This document shows, piece after piece, positions 1 through 12,083 of a stretch of 64,000 nucleotides of DNA. The stretch lies in NCBI GenBank assembly GCA_013397865.1, contig VZTI01002805.1:169206-233205 (forward strand), given 5' to 3'. This DNA is from Struthidea cinerea (Eukaryota > Chordata > Aves > Passeriformes > Corcoracidae). The position numbers and the translations under genes are program-made. The notes under the pieces are model-generated. The model did no database searches. It was given only the letters and a program-made list of their open reading frames with translations, and was not told the DNA's origin. How positions within the stretch are numbered: the first letter of the stretch is position 1; every line of letters starts with the position of its first letter.

Positions 1-3000
1 CGAAAAGCTAACACTTCTAAGTTTTAAGCAGAGCTTCAATTATTTGCTTTTATATGAAAATACAATTAATTAACCTTATTTCAAATATAAATTTATAAAT
101 CTTCTGTCAATTTATACTAGAAAGGAGCTCAGCTTTGACATCTAAACATGTTCAGAGCCAAACGTAATCTGGGCAAACATTCTGTTCCAGTTACTTGCTG
201 GACCAAAGTATCTTGAAATGGATTCTTCATGTTATAGTTGCAAAGTGCCACCTGGGTAGTAATCTGCATTACAGTTTAGTTACAGTTTCATTAAATAACT
301 TTAAGAAGCAAAAGAATAAGTATATTAAAAAGATTAAATAATGCACCAAGTTGCTACAGAAAGACATCTAAATTCCTCTGGAAGGGATCTTCTGGATCAT
401 ATTTACCTGTTTGTAAATGGACAGTAAGCTACATTATTTTAAAAGTAATATAAGACACTTCTAGACTTTTCTGAAAAATAATAATAGAATTAAAACATGG
501 TCCTGATGATAAACATTGACTGGGCTACGTGTCTGAAAAATAATTTTGTTTACAGTTCATGAATAACCATGCTGATAACAACACTAAACTTGATGATTTA
601 AAAGACTTGCTGAACCCAAGTCAGCAAGATTAAGTAGAACAATAATATGAAGACTTTAAAAATTAAAAGAGCCAAGAAAAACCAAGATTGTGAACCACAG
701 TTTAGATGAATAAGACAGATTATTACACTCTTACAATGATTCACTGTGTCTGACCCTTTGCAATTATTTTCTAGCATTTATGAAGTGGGCAATGTTGTTA
801 GTATTTGTGTCATTGTTATTAGTAGCTATAGTACTTTTAAAAAATACTCTGAAAACAGAATCATTTCCATCTCTACTCTATTACTCTTTTCCCAAGCTAT
901 AACTAACTTCCCACGTGTTCAGGGAGACAGCTGACAGGAACAAAACAGTGAGAAGGCACATGATATGGGTTTGGATCCTTTCACTGCCAGTCCCTTCCAT
1001 TAGTTGTGAGACTTAAAACAGTAAGTTGCAGGCACTTAGCTATGTAATTATTTTATGAGATCCATATTCTGGTTAAAGCCTGTTATTATTATTGGATATC
1101 ATGTGAATCAAACAGTAGCTTACAATCTCCTTATTATAAACCCATGACTTCTGACAACAGAATTTGACCCAAGATCCTGTTGTTCACACCATTTTGCAAT
1201 AAAACAAAAGTCATTTAGAAATAAATAAATACTTTTTTAGAAGTAAAACTGAAGATAATTGTGAAGGATTGCTATGTGCACAGTGGTCTGAAAATAGGAA
1301 TCTAAATAGCATAACAATGTGTCTTCCACATATTGTGTTAGAACAACTCTGATGCCCTCATGTGGGAAAAAGATATTTTAACACCTGCCAGCTTGGTTGA
1401 AAATTCATGTTAGGAAACAAATATAACCTTGCCAAAAAATTTAGAGAAAAAAATTTTGATATTAAGAATAGAAAAAATTTTATTTTCATTTCAGTTTGAG
1501 CAGGAAGATGCACCAAATGCATGAAAACAAATAAACAAACAAGAAAACGAAAACAAAAACAATACACCAACCAAACCCCACAAATAAAAAAGAACCCCCA
1601 GCAAACAAACAAGACATAAGAATTATTTGATGAAAAAAGTCAGGTAACAAACATAAAATGTGCATCATTTCTACAAAAGGCTTTACTTCCTATAATTATT
1701 TAAGTGTTTAGAATTGTACTTAATTTATCTATTTATCTAAAAACTGCCTTCAACAGAAAAACAATCATTAATTTCTCACTTTTTACTTCAACCATCAGCT
1801 CTTATAAATGTGGTCCTTTCAAGTGGGAAGCCTAATTACTGTTTTTAGGGGGTAGGTGGTTAATGGAAGAGTGAAAAATAAAATTTGTTGTCTTTTGTTT
1901 AAATTCATTCACATCCATATCCTGGGGTAGAATAAATTTTTTTTAAGACTTGCTATTTTATTGATTAACTGTATATTGCTTAATCTTCGTATCATATTGA
2001 ATATGGAATAAAAAAGGTCAGCTGAAATAGATTATTTCTGGATTTGGAAATGTACCATTACTATGTATTTGTACTGAAATTGTACCAAGTTGTTTCAGGA
2101 ATAAGCTACACTTATAGAAACCTATAAACAATCAGAAAAAGAGTTCCTCATATGACAATGATTTCAGAATTTCTGTATTTTTATGACCTGACTACAGCAG
2201 AGTCTCTGGGAAAAGTAAGATATAAGGGTTACATCATTTAAACCAATGGCCATTTCATGGATTTTCTCCCCCCAAATAGTCTAGATGAATGTCATTATAT
2301 TCCCTTTGGAACCCCTTTATTTCTTTTTCCATGATAAAATATATATGACAAAAAAAATTACTCAAAGAACTCAGGAGTTTTTTATACTGTTAGATGATCT
2401 GTGAACAGTCTATTTTCTGAGTGTATTCATTATTTCACCATAAATACTTTATGTGAAATATCTGCCCAAGGGTCTACTGCAAATTATTCACTTTGGTTAC
2501 TGCATTTCTTTGACTATTTTTACTTCATCATTTGTGCTGTATGCCTAAATCACATGAGTTATATGCATTGTTTCTGCTTGTCAGTTATTTGACTGAAGAA
2601 AACCTTTGTAAAGCAGTAGGCAAATTATTTCATCAGGACTATCATATTACTAAACAAATATAATTGGATGTATACGAATATTCTTCTGAAGAATATTCCT
2701 CATTATTCGTATAAACAGAAGTCTCTTCTGAGCAAGTGTTTTCAACAAAAAAAGGGTAAACAGAAGTATACATTCTGGTCAGATCAGAATCAGCTGGAAT
2801 TTTAGGCCATGAACATACTTTTTCTTCCCATTACTCAGCCTTGGTCTCTTCACTTAAAAAAACGCTATGGAATTAATAAACTCTACAATTTCTACATCAG
2901 AAAACAGATAAATGCAACACAAGAAAAAAATTCATAGTGATGCTGCAACCAGCATGAGTAAGCTCTTCAAATTTATATAAAATTTTAGACTGATCATTCA

Positions 3001-3867
3001 AGTTTCCCTTTGTAATGAGGAGAGCACCACTGAAAGTTACATCACTTCAAAGGATTATGGTAGACCCCATCTCCTAGTGCAACTCAAGAAACAAATACAA
3101 AGAAATTGAATTCTGCTCCAATAACCAGAAGACTCAGATTTGGCCTGAAAGGCTGCCTTTAAAATATCACACCTTTTGCCTCCACATACACAGAAACTTG
3201 TCTGTGAGCATTGTACAGCCAGGGCTGTATTTCTTTGGGGAATCTTTGTCAGAAAGTGAGGCAAAGTATGGATAGTTTAAAAAAAAAAAAAACAACAACA
3301 AAACAAAAACTGCAAATCAACAAGAATCCTAGGGCAATACTGTAAGATTACCCCTTAAGAGTAAATATTGGCACAGTCATAGTTTAATTCCTTTACAGCA
3401 TTTTCTCTGGATCAGCTGGGTTTCCTTGTAAGGCTAAGGAAGACACATGGAGAGGCAGAAATAGCCTTGAAATAAAATAAATGAACTTTACAAGTTTTCA
3501 AATTTATACTGAAACCCAGATGTTTCAAATACTCAAGCTGACTTTTATTTATCATGTTTATTTTTCCAGGATAACTATTCGGCCCTGACTCCAGCTCTCA
3601 AAAAAAAACCTAGGAAAAAGACTGTTCCTTTTTCCTGTGTCTTGGGGAAGTCCTCACGTGCTTAGGACAAGCCCTAAGAGCACAGCATATCCAAACTGTA
3701 ACATTTCTAAATTACTTTCTGTCAAACTGGAACCTACAGCTTCTTGCTGACAAGCAACCTGATAAAATTTAGGCTCCCCCTCTCTTAAAACTAGTGCTTT
3801 TCCTTATGACCAATATAATTTTATTACATCCCTAAAACTTTCTACATTTGCACTTTTTGTTGCAAAG
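1..3867. other. AT-rich unique DNA, no gene recognised
   Basis: Nothing here resembles a known gene or transposon. Open frames are short and have no recognisable motif. A low-complexity A-rich tract (AAAC/AAAT type) lies at about 1521-1616 and by itself explains two hydrophobic-looking minus-strand open frames. A second A-rich tract with CAA interruptions is at about 3277-3310. A compact palindrome at 2671-2713 is listed separately. The stretch reads as intergenic or intronic. Confidence 0.6.
2671..2713. repeat. Nested perfect palindrome
   Basis: Inner arms GAATATTCTTC (2676-2686) and GAAGAATATTC (2688-2698) are exact reverse complements separated by one base. Outer arms TATACGAAT (2671-2679) and ATTCGTATA (2705-2713) are also exact reverse complements. 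The two dyads are slightly offset, because six bases separate the inner and outer right arms. The structure could extrude as a small cruciform or be the remnant of a terminal-inverted-repeat element. No function is shown. Confidence 0.8.
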
Positions 3868-4766
3868 ATAGGGGAATGGTTTCAAACTGAGAGAGTAGGG
3901 CTAGATTAGACATTAGGAAGAAATCTTACTGTGATGGTAGTGAGGCACTGGAATAGTTTGCTGTCTTGGGGTGACTTTATGATGTATATCCCCTATTGCT
4001 GCTCTATGCCCAGACATGATTCCTGTGCCTTTCTGTGTCTTTAAAACTGGGTGAGAGAGAAAGAAAAAAAAAAGCCAGATGAACTTTTCAAAGTTTGTGC
4101 TTCAAAGTCACTCTATCTTCTCTGCGTGCTTCTCAGGAGACAAGCACCTTCCTGCTTTTCCCGGCTCTTGGCTCCTTTGCTCAGAAGAGAGAGAGGAAGA
4201 GTTAAACTCCTTTGTTTTCCTGGGAATTCAGTTTCTTCTCCTTCTCTGCTGGACTGCTCAACAATACCAGAACACACCGGGAGACCTTGCATCGGCCCAT
4301 AGTGGGGGCCCCCCACACCGAACTCCAGCTCCAAAGAGGAGAGAGAGACCACAGAAAGGACTCTAAAATCTTCCCAGGTTTCTCTCCACAGAGAGAAAAT
4401 GATTTATTATTTAGCATTATTATTCTTTTCCCGTGTGTTTGTTAAATAAATAGGTATTTTTTCCTTCACTTTCTTCCGAGGAATTTCTTCCCAAACCTGG
4501 TGGGGGAGGGGTGGCTGTAACCTGCCTTCTACCAGAGGACATTCAAATTCGGAAGTTCCTCTGAATTTGTCTCAAAGCAGGACACTTGCCCAGAGAAGTT
4601 GTGGATACACCATTCCAGAAAGTGGTGAAGGCAAGGTTGGATAGAGCTCTGAGCAACTAGGTCTAGTGACAGGTGTTCCAGTCCATGGAAGAAGGTTTGG
4701 CATTAGATGATCTTTAGATCTCTTCCTACCCAAACCATTCTATGATTCTATGATCCTATGATTCTG
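3868..4766 (+). mobile_element. CR1 LINE 3' fragment, split by a solo LTR
   Basis: The left part (about 3868-3961) matches the CR1 3' region in order: a 'gggaatggttt..aactgaga' start, the 'agattagacattaggaagaaat' block and the 'tgaggcactggaatag' block. The text resumes at 4585 with 'cccagagaagttgtggata' and runs to the CR1 3' terminus, where degenerate ATTCTATGA repeats stand at about 4737-4766. The two parts join seamlessly once the LTR at 3962-4584 is removed, so the LTR came later. CR1 is a non-LTR retrotransposon that moves by target-primed reverse transcription and is usually 5'-truncated, as here. No coding part of ORF2 remains. Confidence 0.93.
3962..4584 (+). mobile_element. Solo LTR of an endogenous retrovirus inside CR1
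   Basis: The element begins TGTC (3962) and ends GACA (4584), the TG...CA inverted ends of a retroviral LTR. It interrupts a CR1 at exactly one point and is bordered by tttgc (3957-3961) and cttgc (4585-4589), a 5-bp target duplication with one mismatch. An AATAAA signal lies at 4445-4450 on the plus strand and a weak TTTAAAA TATA-like motif near 4038, which favours plus orientation. No primer-binding site or internal retroviral sequence follows, so this is a solo LTR left by recombination between the two LTRs of a provirus. The short open frames across 4051-4445 are by-products of LTR sequence. Confidence 0.85.
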
Positions 4767-6336
4767 CTTTGAAATAGCCGCTTTTGGACAGAAGTATGTA
4801 GCCCAAATAAGTAAATTACTTTCAAAACCAAACAAATATTCCTGAGCTCTCTAACTCATTGTTCTGAATGTCTGCATGTAAGGGGATGCAGATATGGTTC
4901 ACTTAAAAAAAAAAGGAAGGAAAACATATTACTTGTTTCTTAGGGTCAACATCACCTGCTTGTTCACGTGCCCTCTTAAGTGTTTCACTGAGGAGTCTCA
5001 CTACCCACTGAGTCTTCCTCAGAAGCTTATTTGAAATCACCAAAAAACAATAAACACAATCAAAAAAAAAGTAAAAAACCCAACCCTCCAAAATAATGCA
5101 GAAGTTATCCGGTGAGAGTCAAAACTCTGATGTTTTCCTTTGACGGTAAATCACCTTTGGAAAAGGATCTTAAAGTTGCTTAGAAGTTGCTTGTCAAGAA
5201 CTTTGCTTTTTTTTCACTAAGAATCTCTTTAAATCTGCCACAATTATGTAAAAAAAAATCCCAGTATTCAATAAAGACTTGTTGTAATTTAACTCACATT
5301 TTGTTAAAACTAAAGTTTAGTATGACCAAGCATATTTTACTTTTCAGATTCTACTCTTCTACAGATGATGTCTCCCCACAGCATTTAACGTCTTTCAGAC
5401 CAGAAAGAAAAGAGGGTTTTTCATGCCACTCCAAACCAAGTTTGAAGTGAATGCTGGAACCAAGACCAAGAAACCCCTTCTCAACCCAATGTCTTCCAAA
5501 CATGCCTTCATCTGTTACCCTATCATGCCTGAAATGGAAATTGCCTGATTTGAACAGGAGCCCAAAAATGGTTTTTTGACAACAGACATTTTTAAGTAGA
5601 TAAGAATGAACATTATGCCAAAAATGAGAATGAAGGAGGTGATAGAAATTATAGTTGGCAGTGGAAGACACAGAGAAGTCTCAAAATGGTGAGGACAAAC
5701 CAAGGAATGCTCCAGGCAGAAGGCAGCACTGTAAAAGAAATAGTTTGGGAATTATTATGAGCTGAGAGGAAAGGGTAAGTGTGAATGGGCTTTTCAAAAA
5801 TACCAGGCATAAAACCAGAAAGAGATAGAGCAGAAAAAAAACCCCCAAAAATTATTCATACTTTCCTATAGTGCTGCATGTGTAGAACTAGACCTAAAAA
5901 CCCAAGCCAACAATTCTTACAAGCACTATCAGTTTTGGAGTAATTCCCTCAAGGGCATTCAGTACAGCTGGACACTAAATAGCTTTCTACCAAGCAACGA
6001 CTGAGTCTAAAACTGCATATTTGGAAAGATTATTCCAGATCAGCAATCTTTCAGAACTTTATGGAACTAAACTTAATTTTAATCAGTAAACTTGTATTTA
6101 CAAGTTCTAAACCAAATATCCCAAAGATTGAATCAAGGAAATAAAATACTTTGGTAAAAACTTAGGAATTAAATACTGTGGGGAAAAAGGGGGGAAAAAG
6201 CAGACTTAGCATTTGATTTAAAATTAGCTGTTAAAATTGGGAAGAATGCCCATTAATAGGTATTCATTTTTATGCTGTGTACAAGTGACTTGTGCTAAGC
6301 AGTCTCATTTACAATGGGGATCAGACTCTCCCTAGT
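4767..6336. other. AT-rich unique DNA, no gene recognised
   Basis: I see no recognisable gene or repeat family here. Overlapping short open frames on both strands (for example a 106-codon minus-strand frame at 5351-5671) have no recognisable domain. Poly-A and poly-T runs occur near 4905, 5065 and 5250. Confidence 0.5.
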
Positions 6337-7095
6337 TGCCAGCACCTGGATATGAGGTCTGTAGCAGACAGCTACAGAACCTTAGAGACACATGGACACT
6401 TTCACATCCAGAGCTGGCTGTTAACAGCTCCACCCACCTCTTTCTCCCAAGACCCTTCACCTACTCACCAGCTGGTGCAGCTTGGCCATCACACACTCAG
6501 TCATCCACACTCCAGACACTGGCACCATGTACACATGGCCTTCCTACTCCCCAGTCCAAGTTTATTAATAAGATAGAATTTATTAATAAAATAGGACAGA
6601 CTGTGCTGACCAGGCACAGGGAAGGTCAGACAAGCAGATCAATAACACATGATCAGTTCTTTTTATCCCCTTCCACCGGTATTTCTCAAACTTCCTCCCC
6701 CAATCATCCAGATAGCTGTCTTTTTTCACCTTTCTCCCCTGAATACACCATAACAAGTCTGGTGCAATCCTGAAATACTTTTCTCCTCCATGCCATAATG
6801 TGTCTCACACCCCTGAACTAGCCCTAGTCCAAAAGGTGATCTGCTTCTGATGACTTATCTTGGTGGGTTTCACACCTGGACATGGAAGCTGAACGTCTCC
6901 TGGGTCGGCTCTGGAAGGACCCAGACAAGGCAGGTGTTCCTCTGGAACCTGCAGTTTGTGTTCCCATCTGCAATCACATGTACCTGCGCTTTTCTGAGCT
7001 TGTGGAGATGAGCCTTTCTTTGACAGGGTAATGACCCATGGGATGAGCCTAGGAGTAGCTGCAGCTGGATATTATTTGGCTCTCAAATAATAACA
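6337..7095 (-). mobile_element. Probable retroviral LTR, minus orientation
   Basis: Read on the minus strand, this block has LTR organisation in the right order. A TATA box (GATAAAAAG, plus-strand 6658-6667) is followed about 90 bases on by tandem AATAAA signals (plus-strand tttatt at 6561-6566 and the copy near 6579), then a U5-like stretch ending in TGGCA at 6337. The plus-strand start is TGCCAGC, consistent with an LTR terminus. The other end is uncertain; TGTTATTATTTGAG on the minus strand (plus-strand end near 7095) is a candidate. I could not find a matching target duplication, so limits and family are open. The 145-codon plus-strand open frame at 6336-6773 runs antisense to the LTR and is not credible as a gene. 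Confidence 0.5.
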
Positions 7096-8110
7096 GTGGT
7101 GAGTCTCTCTGTGCTCCTTTGTGGGCATACAGAGGAACTTTTATCACATCACCTAACAAAGCTTGATTCGATCATGTACCATAGTTCAACACTTTGTATC
7201 AGTACTAGCAAATAAATAGTTCCTATATGCCAATATTTCCCAGCTCATATTTTCCAGAAAGAATACTTGAATATTTTGAAGGCTTCAAGCAGTAATTTCA
7301 AGTGACATATAATGATATAGAGGGCTTCTTTTAGGCGAAGTCTATTTTATCAGATGGTTTGTAAATTATTTATTCTCTAGAGTTATCCAGTCTCATTAGA
7401 TGCAGTTATTCCCTTGAAATACTTGACTAAAACCCAGTTATTGTTCAGCTCAGCACTCTGAGTTTGTCTTGAGTAGATCACACCTGACAGACAGCTTATG
7501 CGTCAGAAATCTTTCCAAGAGACATGCTATAATGGTACCAAAATGTTGCTGAACAGTTGGTGCTGAATGGGTACCAGATATTTCTGCATTTAAAGTTAGG
7601 CTGCTGATTGCAAATGTCACACTTTTTTAAAAAAGAACTACAGCTTGATTTGATGGTACCAATGATAGAGCATTTCCATGTCCCAATTTAAGTAAAACTC
7701 CTCAGAAAAAAATCCACATAAACTTTTCAAGAAAATTAGTGATTTCTCACTCAGTTGGAGACCTTATTTATTTTCGTAATTTGATTGTAATTCTATTCTA
7801 CCCCATGCTCCCTGAATAACCAAGGTCAAACCTAAAAATCAAATAGTGATTTTTTTTTCCCCCTAATAAGAGGAAACAGCTTCCAGTAATGCTGATACCA
7901 CTGGTTGTATATTTTTCCTTTTACAATATTTTTTAAATTACAGTTATTATATTTTATAATATCACATTGTATAAGCTGTTTTGGTTCTTGTGGTATTTAC
8001 ACTTGTGTTTAAGTATGGGCTTTTACACTTCCATCCTTACCCAAAGTAGAGTTGTAAATTTTAACTTTAAACATCCCACAACATCAAATCCAATTAAATC
8101 CAATTAAAAA
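7096..8110. other. AT-rich unique DNA, no gene recognised
   Basis: No gene, RNA gene or repeat family is recognised in this stretch. Base composition is like the rest of the unique DNA in the window. Confidence 0.5.
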
Positions 8111-8580
8111 GGAATAGAATCTTAGAATGGTTTGGATTGGAAGTGACCTTAAATATCATCAAGTTCTAACTGCCCTGCCATGTGCAGGGACATCTCCCAC
8201 TAGACCAGGTTGCTCAAAGCCCCGTTCAATGTAGCATTGAATACTGCCAGGGTTAGATATCCACAGCTTCTTGGGACAACCTGTTCCTATACCTCACCAT
8301 CCCCACAATAAAGAATTTCTTCCATACATCTAACCTAAATTTCCCCTCTTTCAGTTTGAAGCCATTTCCCCTTGTCCCATCACTCCAGTCGGTTATGAAG
8401 AGTCCCTCTCCATCTTCCTGGTAAGCCCTCTTCAGATACTGGAAGTCTGCTATGAGATCTCCACTCAGCCTTCTCCAAGCCTAACAGCCCCAGCTTTCTC
8501 AGTCTGTCTTCTCTGAGAAGTGCCCCTATCAATCTCACAGGCTCCTCTGGACTTGCTCCAACTGGCTCATGCCCTTCTTA
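8111..8580 (-). mobile_element. CR1 LINE 3' fragment, minus orientation
   Basis: Starting at 8111 the plus strand reads 'gaatcttagaatggtttgga', the reverse complement of the CR1 3' tail. Diagnostic blocks follow: 'ccctgccatgtgcagggaca', 'ttgctcaaagccccgttcaa', 'gaagccatttccccttgtcc' and 'tggacttgctccaactgg'. This is the usual untranslated and C-terminal ORF2 part of CR1. It meets a second CR1 fragment of opposite orientation at about 8600, so the 5' ends of the two pieces face each other. Confidence 0.93.
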
Positions 8581-8597
8581 TGTTGTGTCTTCTTTTT

Positions 8598-8870
8598 CAG
8601 TGATGGAACAAGAAGTAATGAGTACAAATTGAAAGAGGACAAATTTAGGTTGGATATAAATGGAAGTTCTTTAGTATGAGGGTGGTAAGACACTGGAACA
8701 GTTTGCCCAGGAAGGTTTTAGATGCCTCAACCCTGGCAGTGTTCAAGACCAGGCTGGATAAGGCCTTGAGCAACCTGGTCTAGTGGAGGTATCCCTGCCC
8801 ACGGCAGGAAGGTTTGGAGCTAGTTGACCTCCAAGGCCCCTTCCAATCCCTTGACATTTTGAGATTCTCC
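8598..8870 (+). mobile_element. CR1 LINE 3' fragment, plus orientation
   Basis: The plus strand shows 'agtgatggaacaagaagtaa', 'aaattgaaagagga', 'ggtaagacactggaacagtt', 'tctagtggaggtatccctgc' and 'cccttccaatccctt', the ordered CR1 3' blocks in sense orientation. The ATTCTATGA tail is degraded to 'gacattttgagattct'. It sits between two minus-strand CR1 pieces (8111-8580 and about 8875-9665), so it probably inserted into, or was rearranged with, an older minus-strand copy. Confidence 0.9.
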
Positions 8871-8874
8871 CAGT

Positions 8875-9665
8875 GCCTGCGTTTACCTTTCCCAACTCAG
8901 GTTGTGTGCCTATAGCAGTTGCCATTGAAGACTAAAACACAGAAGTCATTGACAGCCTCAGACTTTTCCACGACCAGGGTCTCCCATTTCATTCTAGAGA
9001 GGGCCTACATTATTCCTTATCTTTCTTTTGATAATAACACACCTATAGAAGCCCTTCCTTTTGTCTGACATACCTGGCCAGCCTTGGTTCTAAGTGGGCC
9101 TTACCTTTCCTAACCTTATCCCTAGCTTCCCATACAATTTCCCTGTATTCCTCTCAGGACACCTGTCCACTCTTCCACCTTTGGAAGCTTCTGTTTTTCC
9201 TCTGAGTTTTCTCAGCAGCTCCTTATTTATCCACGCATATCTCCTGTAATTTTTCCCAATTTCTTCCTTGTTAGGATGCACCACTCCTGAGTTTGGAAGA
9301 CATGATCCTTGAATATTAGCCAGCAATCTTGGGCCCCTCTGCCCTCCAGGCTCTATCCCACAGGACTCAACCTAGTAGGCCTCTCAAGAGGCCAAAGTCT
9401 GCTCTCCTGAAGGCCAGACCAGCAAGCTTGCTGAATGCCTTCCTCACTTCCCTGAGAATCTCAAATTCCGCCATCTCATGGTCACTACAGTCGCAGCTGC
9501 CTTGGAGCATCACATCCTCCATCAGGTTCTTCCTGCTGGTGAGCAAAGATCCAGCATTTCACCTCTTCTGATTGACTCCTCTATCACTCATATGAAGAAG
9601 TTGTCACCGATACATTTGAAGAATCTCCTGGATTGCTTGTGCCCTGCTGTGCTGTCACAATATAT
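8875..9665 (-). mobile_element. CR1 ORF2 endonuclease-region remnant
   Basis: Translated from the minus strand, several frames carry the CR1 ORF2 signature. CSDHEMAEFEILR (around 9450-9490) is the conserved SDH motif region at the end of the endonuclease domain. It is preceded by an MLDL block (around 9555) and followed by a WINKELLRKLRGK block (around 9190-9240), equivalent to the usual 'AWMNKELL..LR' linker before the reverse transcriptase. Frameshifts and stops break the reading frame, so this is a dead fragment. With 8111-8580 it may be one old copy from which the reverse transcriptase has been lost. The N-terminal limit near 8875 is approximate. Confidence 0.8.
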
Positions 9666-11554
9666 GTGACAGAATTTTTTGGTAAAAATATTTAAATTCA
9701 TAATAAAAAATAATACTAATGTATGCTAGTTCATGCCAATAAATATTGGCCATAACTCAACAATAGTCTTCAAAACCTGAAGAAGTCTCATAGAAGGCAA
9801 CCGAGTAAGAGAAAAGGGGGAGAAAGTGTTCTGCTGCCCTCACACAATATGCACAACCTATCCTAAAGCTCTTTACAAGTACTGATAAAGCCCTGCATCA
9901 GGTGCCCAGGGGAAAACAGTAAGCTACCTCTGAACTTTTTGGTTTTCTCACCACAGCTTTCACAAACATTACCACTCTTTCTCACGACTGCTTGCTAGAA
10001 GAAAATATCCTATATCCAGATGCAACAACAGTCCTTAAAACACAGATCAGCATTTCTGATGACACTGTATTTATAAACTAGTTATCTCTAAGGTAAAACT
10101 TAGATGTGTATATATATATATATATATACAGCATGGACTTTTGTGTTGTATTTTACTACAAGAACAGTTGCAGAGGTTTAAAAATATTTATATGCACTTA
10201 TATATAGGGTAGACTATTACAGGAATACCAGTATTCCGAAAACTATGCATAGTCTCCAATGTTATTTTGCCATATCAAAGAAATAAGACCAAGGATATAT
10301 TTCTTTCTTTCTTAAGCTTTGCCTTGGCAGGTTTATGCCTTTTAATACCCCCAAAGCCTTTTAAGAATCCCACCATATTAAGACTAGTCTTCCCTTAAAA
10401 AGTACAAATCATCCGGTACTGTTATTTAACATATTGTACTCCCTACCAGGTAAATATGGAATGTAACTGGGATTTACTAACCATCTAGAATAGCTTTCAC
10501 ATGTGAATTTTCTACAGAAGGGATGCTTGCAACAAATACTTTATCAACATAGACACAGCAAAAAATATTTACTTTCTTCAATATCATACACAATACCAGT
10601 TAAGAAACACTGCCAGATGCCTAAGTAATCAACCAGCTGGATGCATGCAGCATCTGTGTGTTCCTATACCTCCGTATGAGGCAGAAAACAGTGATCCCCA
10701 AGTTGGATAAAAACTTCTGATCAAACACTGCAAAGAAATTACTATAACCACAAAGCAAAGTATACTCTTCATATTATCTCCTTTACCATAAAAGCAATAC
10801 AACATTGAATAACAAAAGACAACTAGGCTTTGTTTAAGAAGCAGTGGAAGATTCTCATGGTAGTCTTTCAGTCTCTTCACGTTGGATTCCCAGTTCAGGC
10901 AATATCTAGTTCTCAGTAAAGTCTGTCTGTTCTTTACATGCAATCTTTCACTGAAGACTCATATTGACTGTTTCTGAATTAAGCGTATTCCTCAACTAAC
11001 TCCGCTGCTACTTGAAAAATTATAGGATCTTCTTCATACTCCCAGTAAAGAAATCTGCAATTCTCATATTGTTTCCAATAACCAATAAGTTTAAGGAAAA
11101 TCATAAAAGGTTTTAACTTCTAGTTCAGATAGCTTAAACTCAACTTAATTAATTTCCATTTAGGCATTCAAAACTTCAAAGAAGAATCTGTCTTTATGAC
11201 CAGTGGATATATTACTCAAATGTAAGATGGTTTAAAAAATACATGAAGACATAACATAAACTATCAAATATCCAAAAGATTCATTATGTAGAATGCATGC
11301 ATTATCTGTCTGCACTTGCATGCAAAATATCAGCAATGGGCAGAAGGCAGGCATCCACCTCTGCCAATGTTCTGTGATTCCATGATCTCTAAAGTCATCT
11401 GAGAAACTTCTGATCAACCAAAAAAAAAAAATTCCTAATGATTTTTCTCCTAAGCAGTGCATTCTTTACATGCCACATAGAAAAGGAACCACCAAGAAAT
11501 ACAGTGTGAAGGACAGGATGTCAAATTGAGAAGTTGGACCCATAAGAACCCACG
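9666..11554. other. AT-rich unique DNA, no gene recognised
   Basis: There is no recognisable gene. A (TA)10 microsatellite lies at 10109-10128. The longest open frame (104 codons, minus strand, 10629-10943) has no recognised motif. Confidence 0.5.
10109..10128. repeat. (TA)n microsatellite
   Basis: Ten uninterrupted TA units, directly seen. Confidence 0.95.
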
Positions 11555-12083
11555 GCATCACTCAACTTTGTGTCATCTACAAATTTGCTGTGGCTGCACA
11601 CGATCCCACTGTCTGTATCACTGATAAAGATATTAAAGAACACCAGACCCAAGACAGAGCCACGAGGGACCCTACTTGTCACCAGCCTTCACATGAACAT
11701 AGAGCCATTGACTACAACTCTCTGGCTGCATTCATCCAGGTAATTCCTTATCCACCAAGTAGTCCACCCTTCAAATCCATGTCTTTCGAGCTTGGGGATG
11801 AGCATATTGTGTGGGACCTTATGGGAGGCCTTACAGAATTTTAGGTAGATGACATCAGTCAGGCTTTCCTTGTTGAGCATTGCCACCACACCATCACAGA
11901 AGGCCGCCAGATTGGCCAGGCAGGAGTTGCCTTTAATCATGCTGTGCTGGCTGTCTCAGTTCGTCTCCTTGTCTCGTATGTGCCTTAATATTGCTTCCAT
12001 GAGGATCTGTGACATGATCTTCCCAGGCACAGAGGTGACACTTCCTGGTCTGCTGTTCCCCAAGACTTTCCTTCCACAATTAT
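11555..12083 (-). mobile_element. CR1 ORF2 reverse-transcriptase fragment
   Basis: The minus strand encodes an 84-residue open frame (11689-11940) with CR1 reverse-transcriptase text: 'KFCKASHKVPHNMLIPKLER' (family usual: DLSKAFD.VPH..L..KLE), then 'GFEGWT..WIRNYLDE' and 'QRVVVNGS'. The catalytic first aspartate block (AFD) is altered to ASH. The plus strand shows the matching antisense blocks 'gccattgactacaactctct' and 'aattccttatccaccaagta'. The fragment ends before the CR1 3' tail, so it is truncated on both sides. Confidence 0.9.

Noticed and set aside
1358..1668. Two hydrophobic, Phe/Val/Leu-rich minus-strand open frames
   Set aside because: They are translations of the complement of an A-rich low-complexity tract and are not membrane proteins.
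4051..4445. Cluster of overlapping 70-95 codon frames
   Set aside because: All fall inside the solo LTR at 3962-4584 and show no protein motif.
6336..6773. 145-codon plus-strand open frame
   Set aside because: It runs antisense through a probable LTR with TATA and AATAAA on the other strand, and has no recognisable domain.
11370..11400. 'ttctgtgattccatgatctc' resembling a CR1 terminus
   Set aside because: It is too short, and no CR1 body sequence follows on either side.
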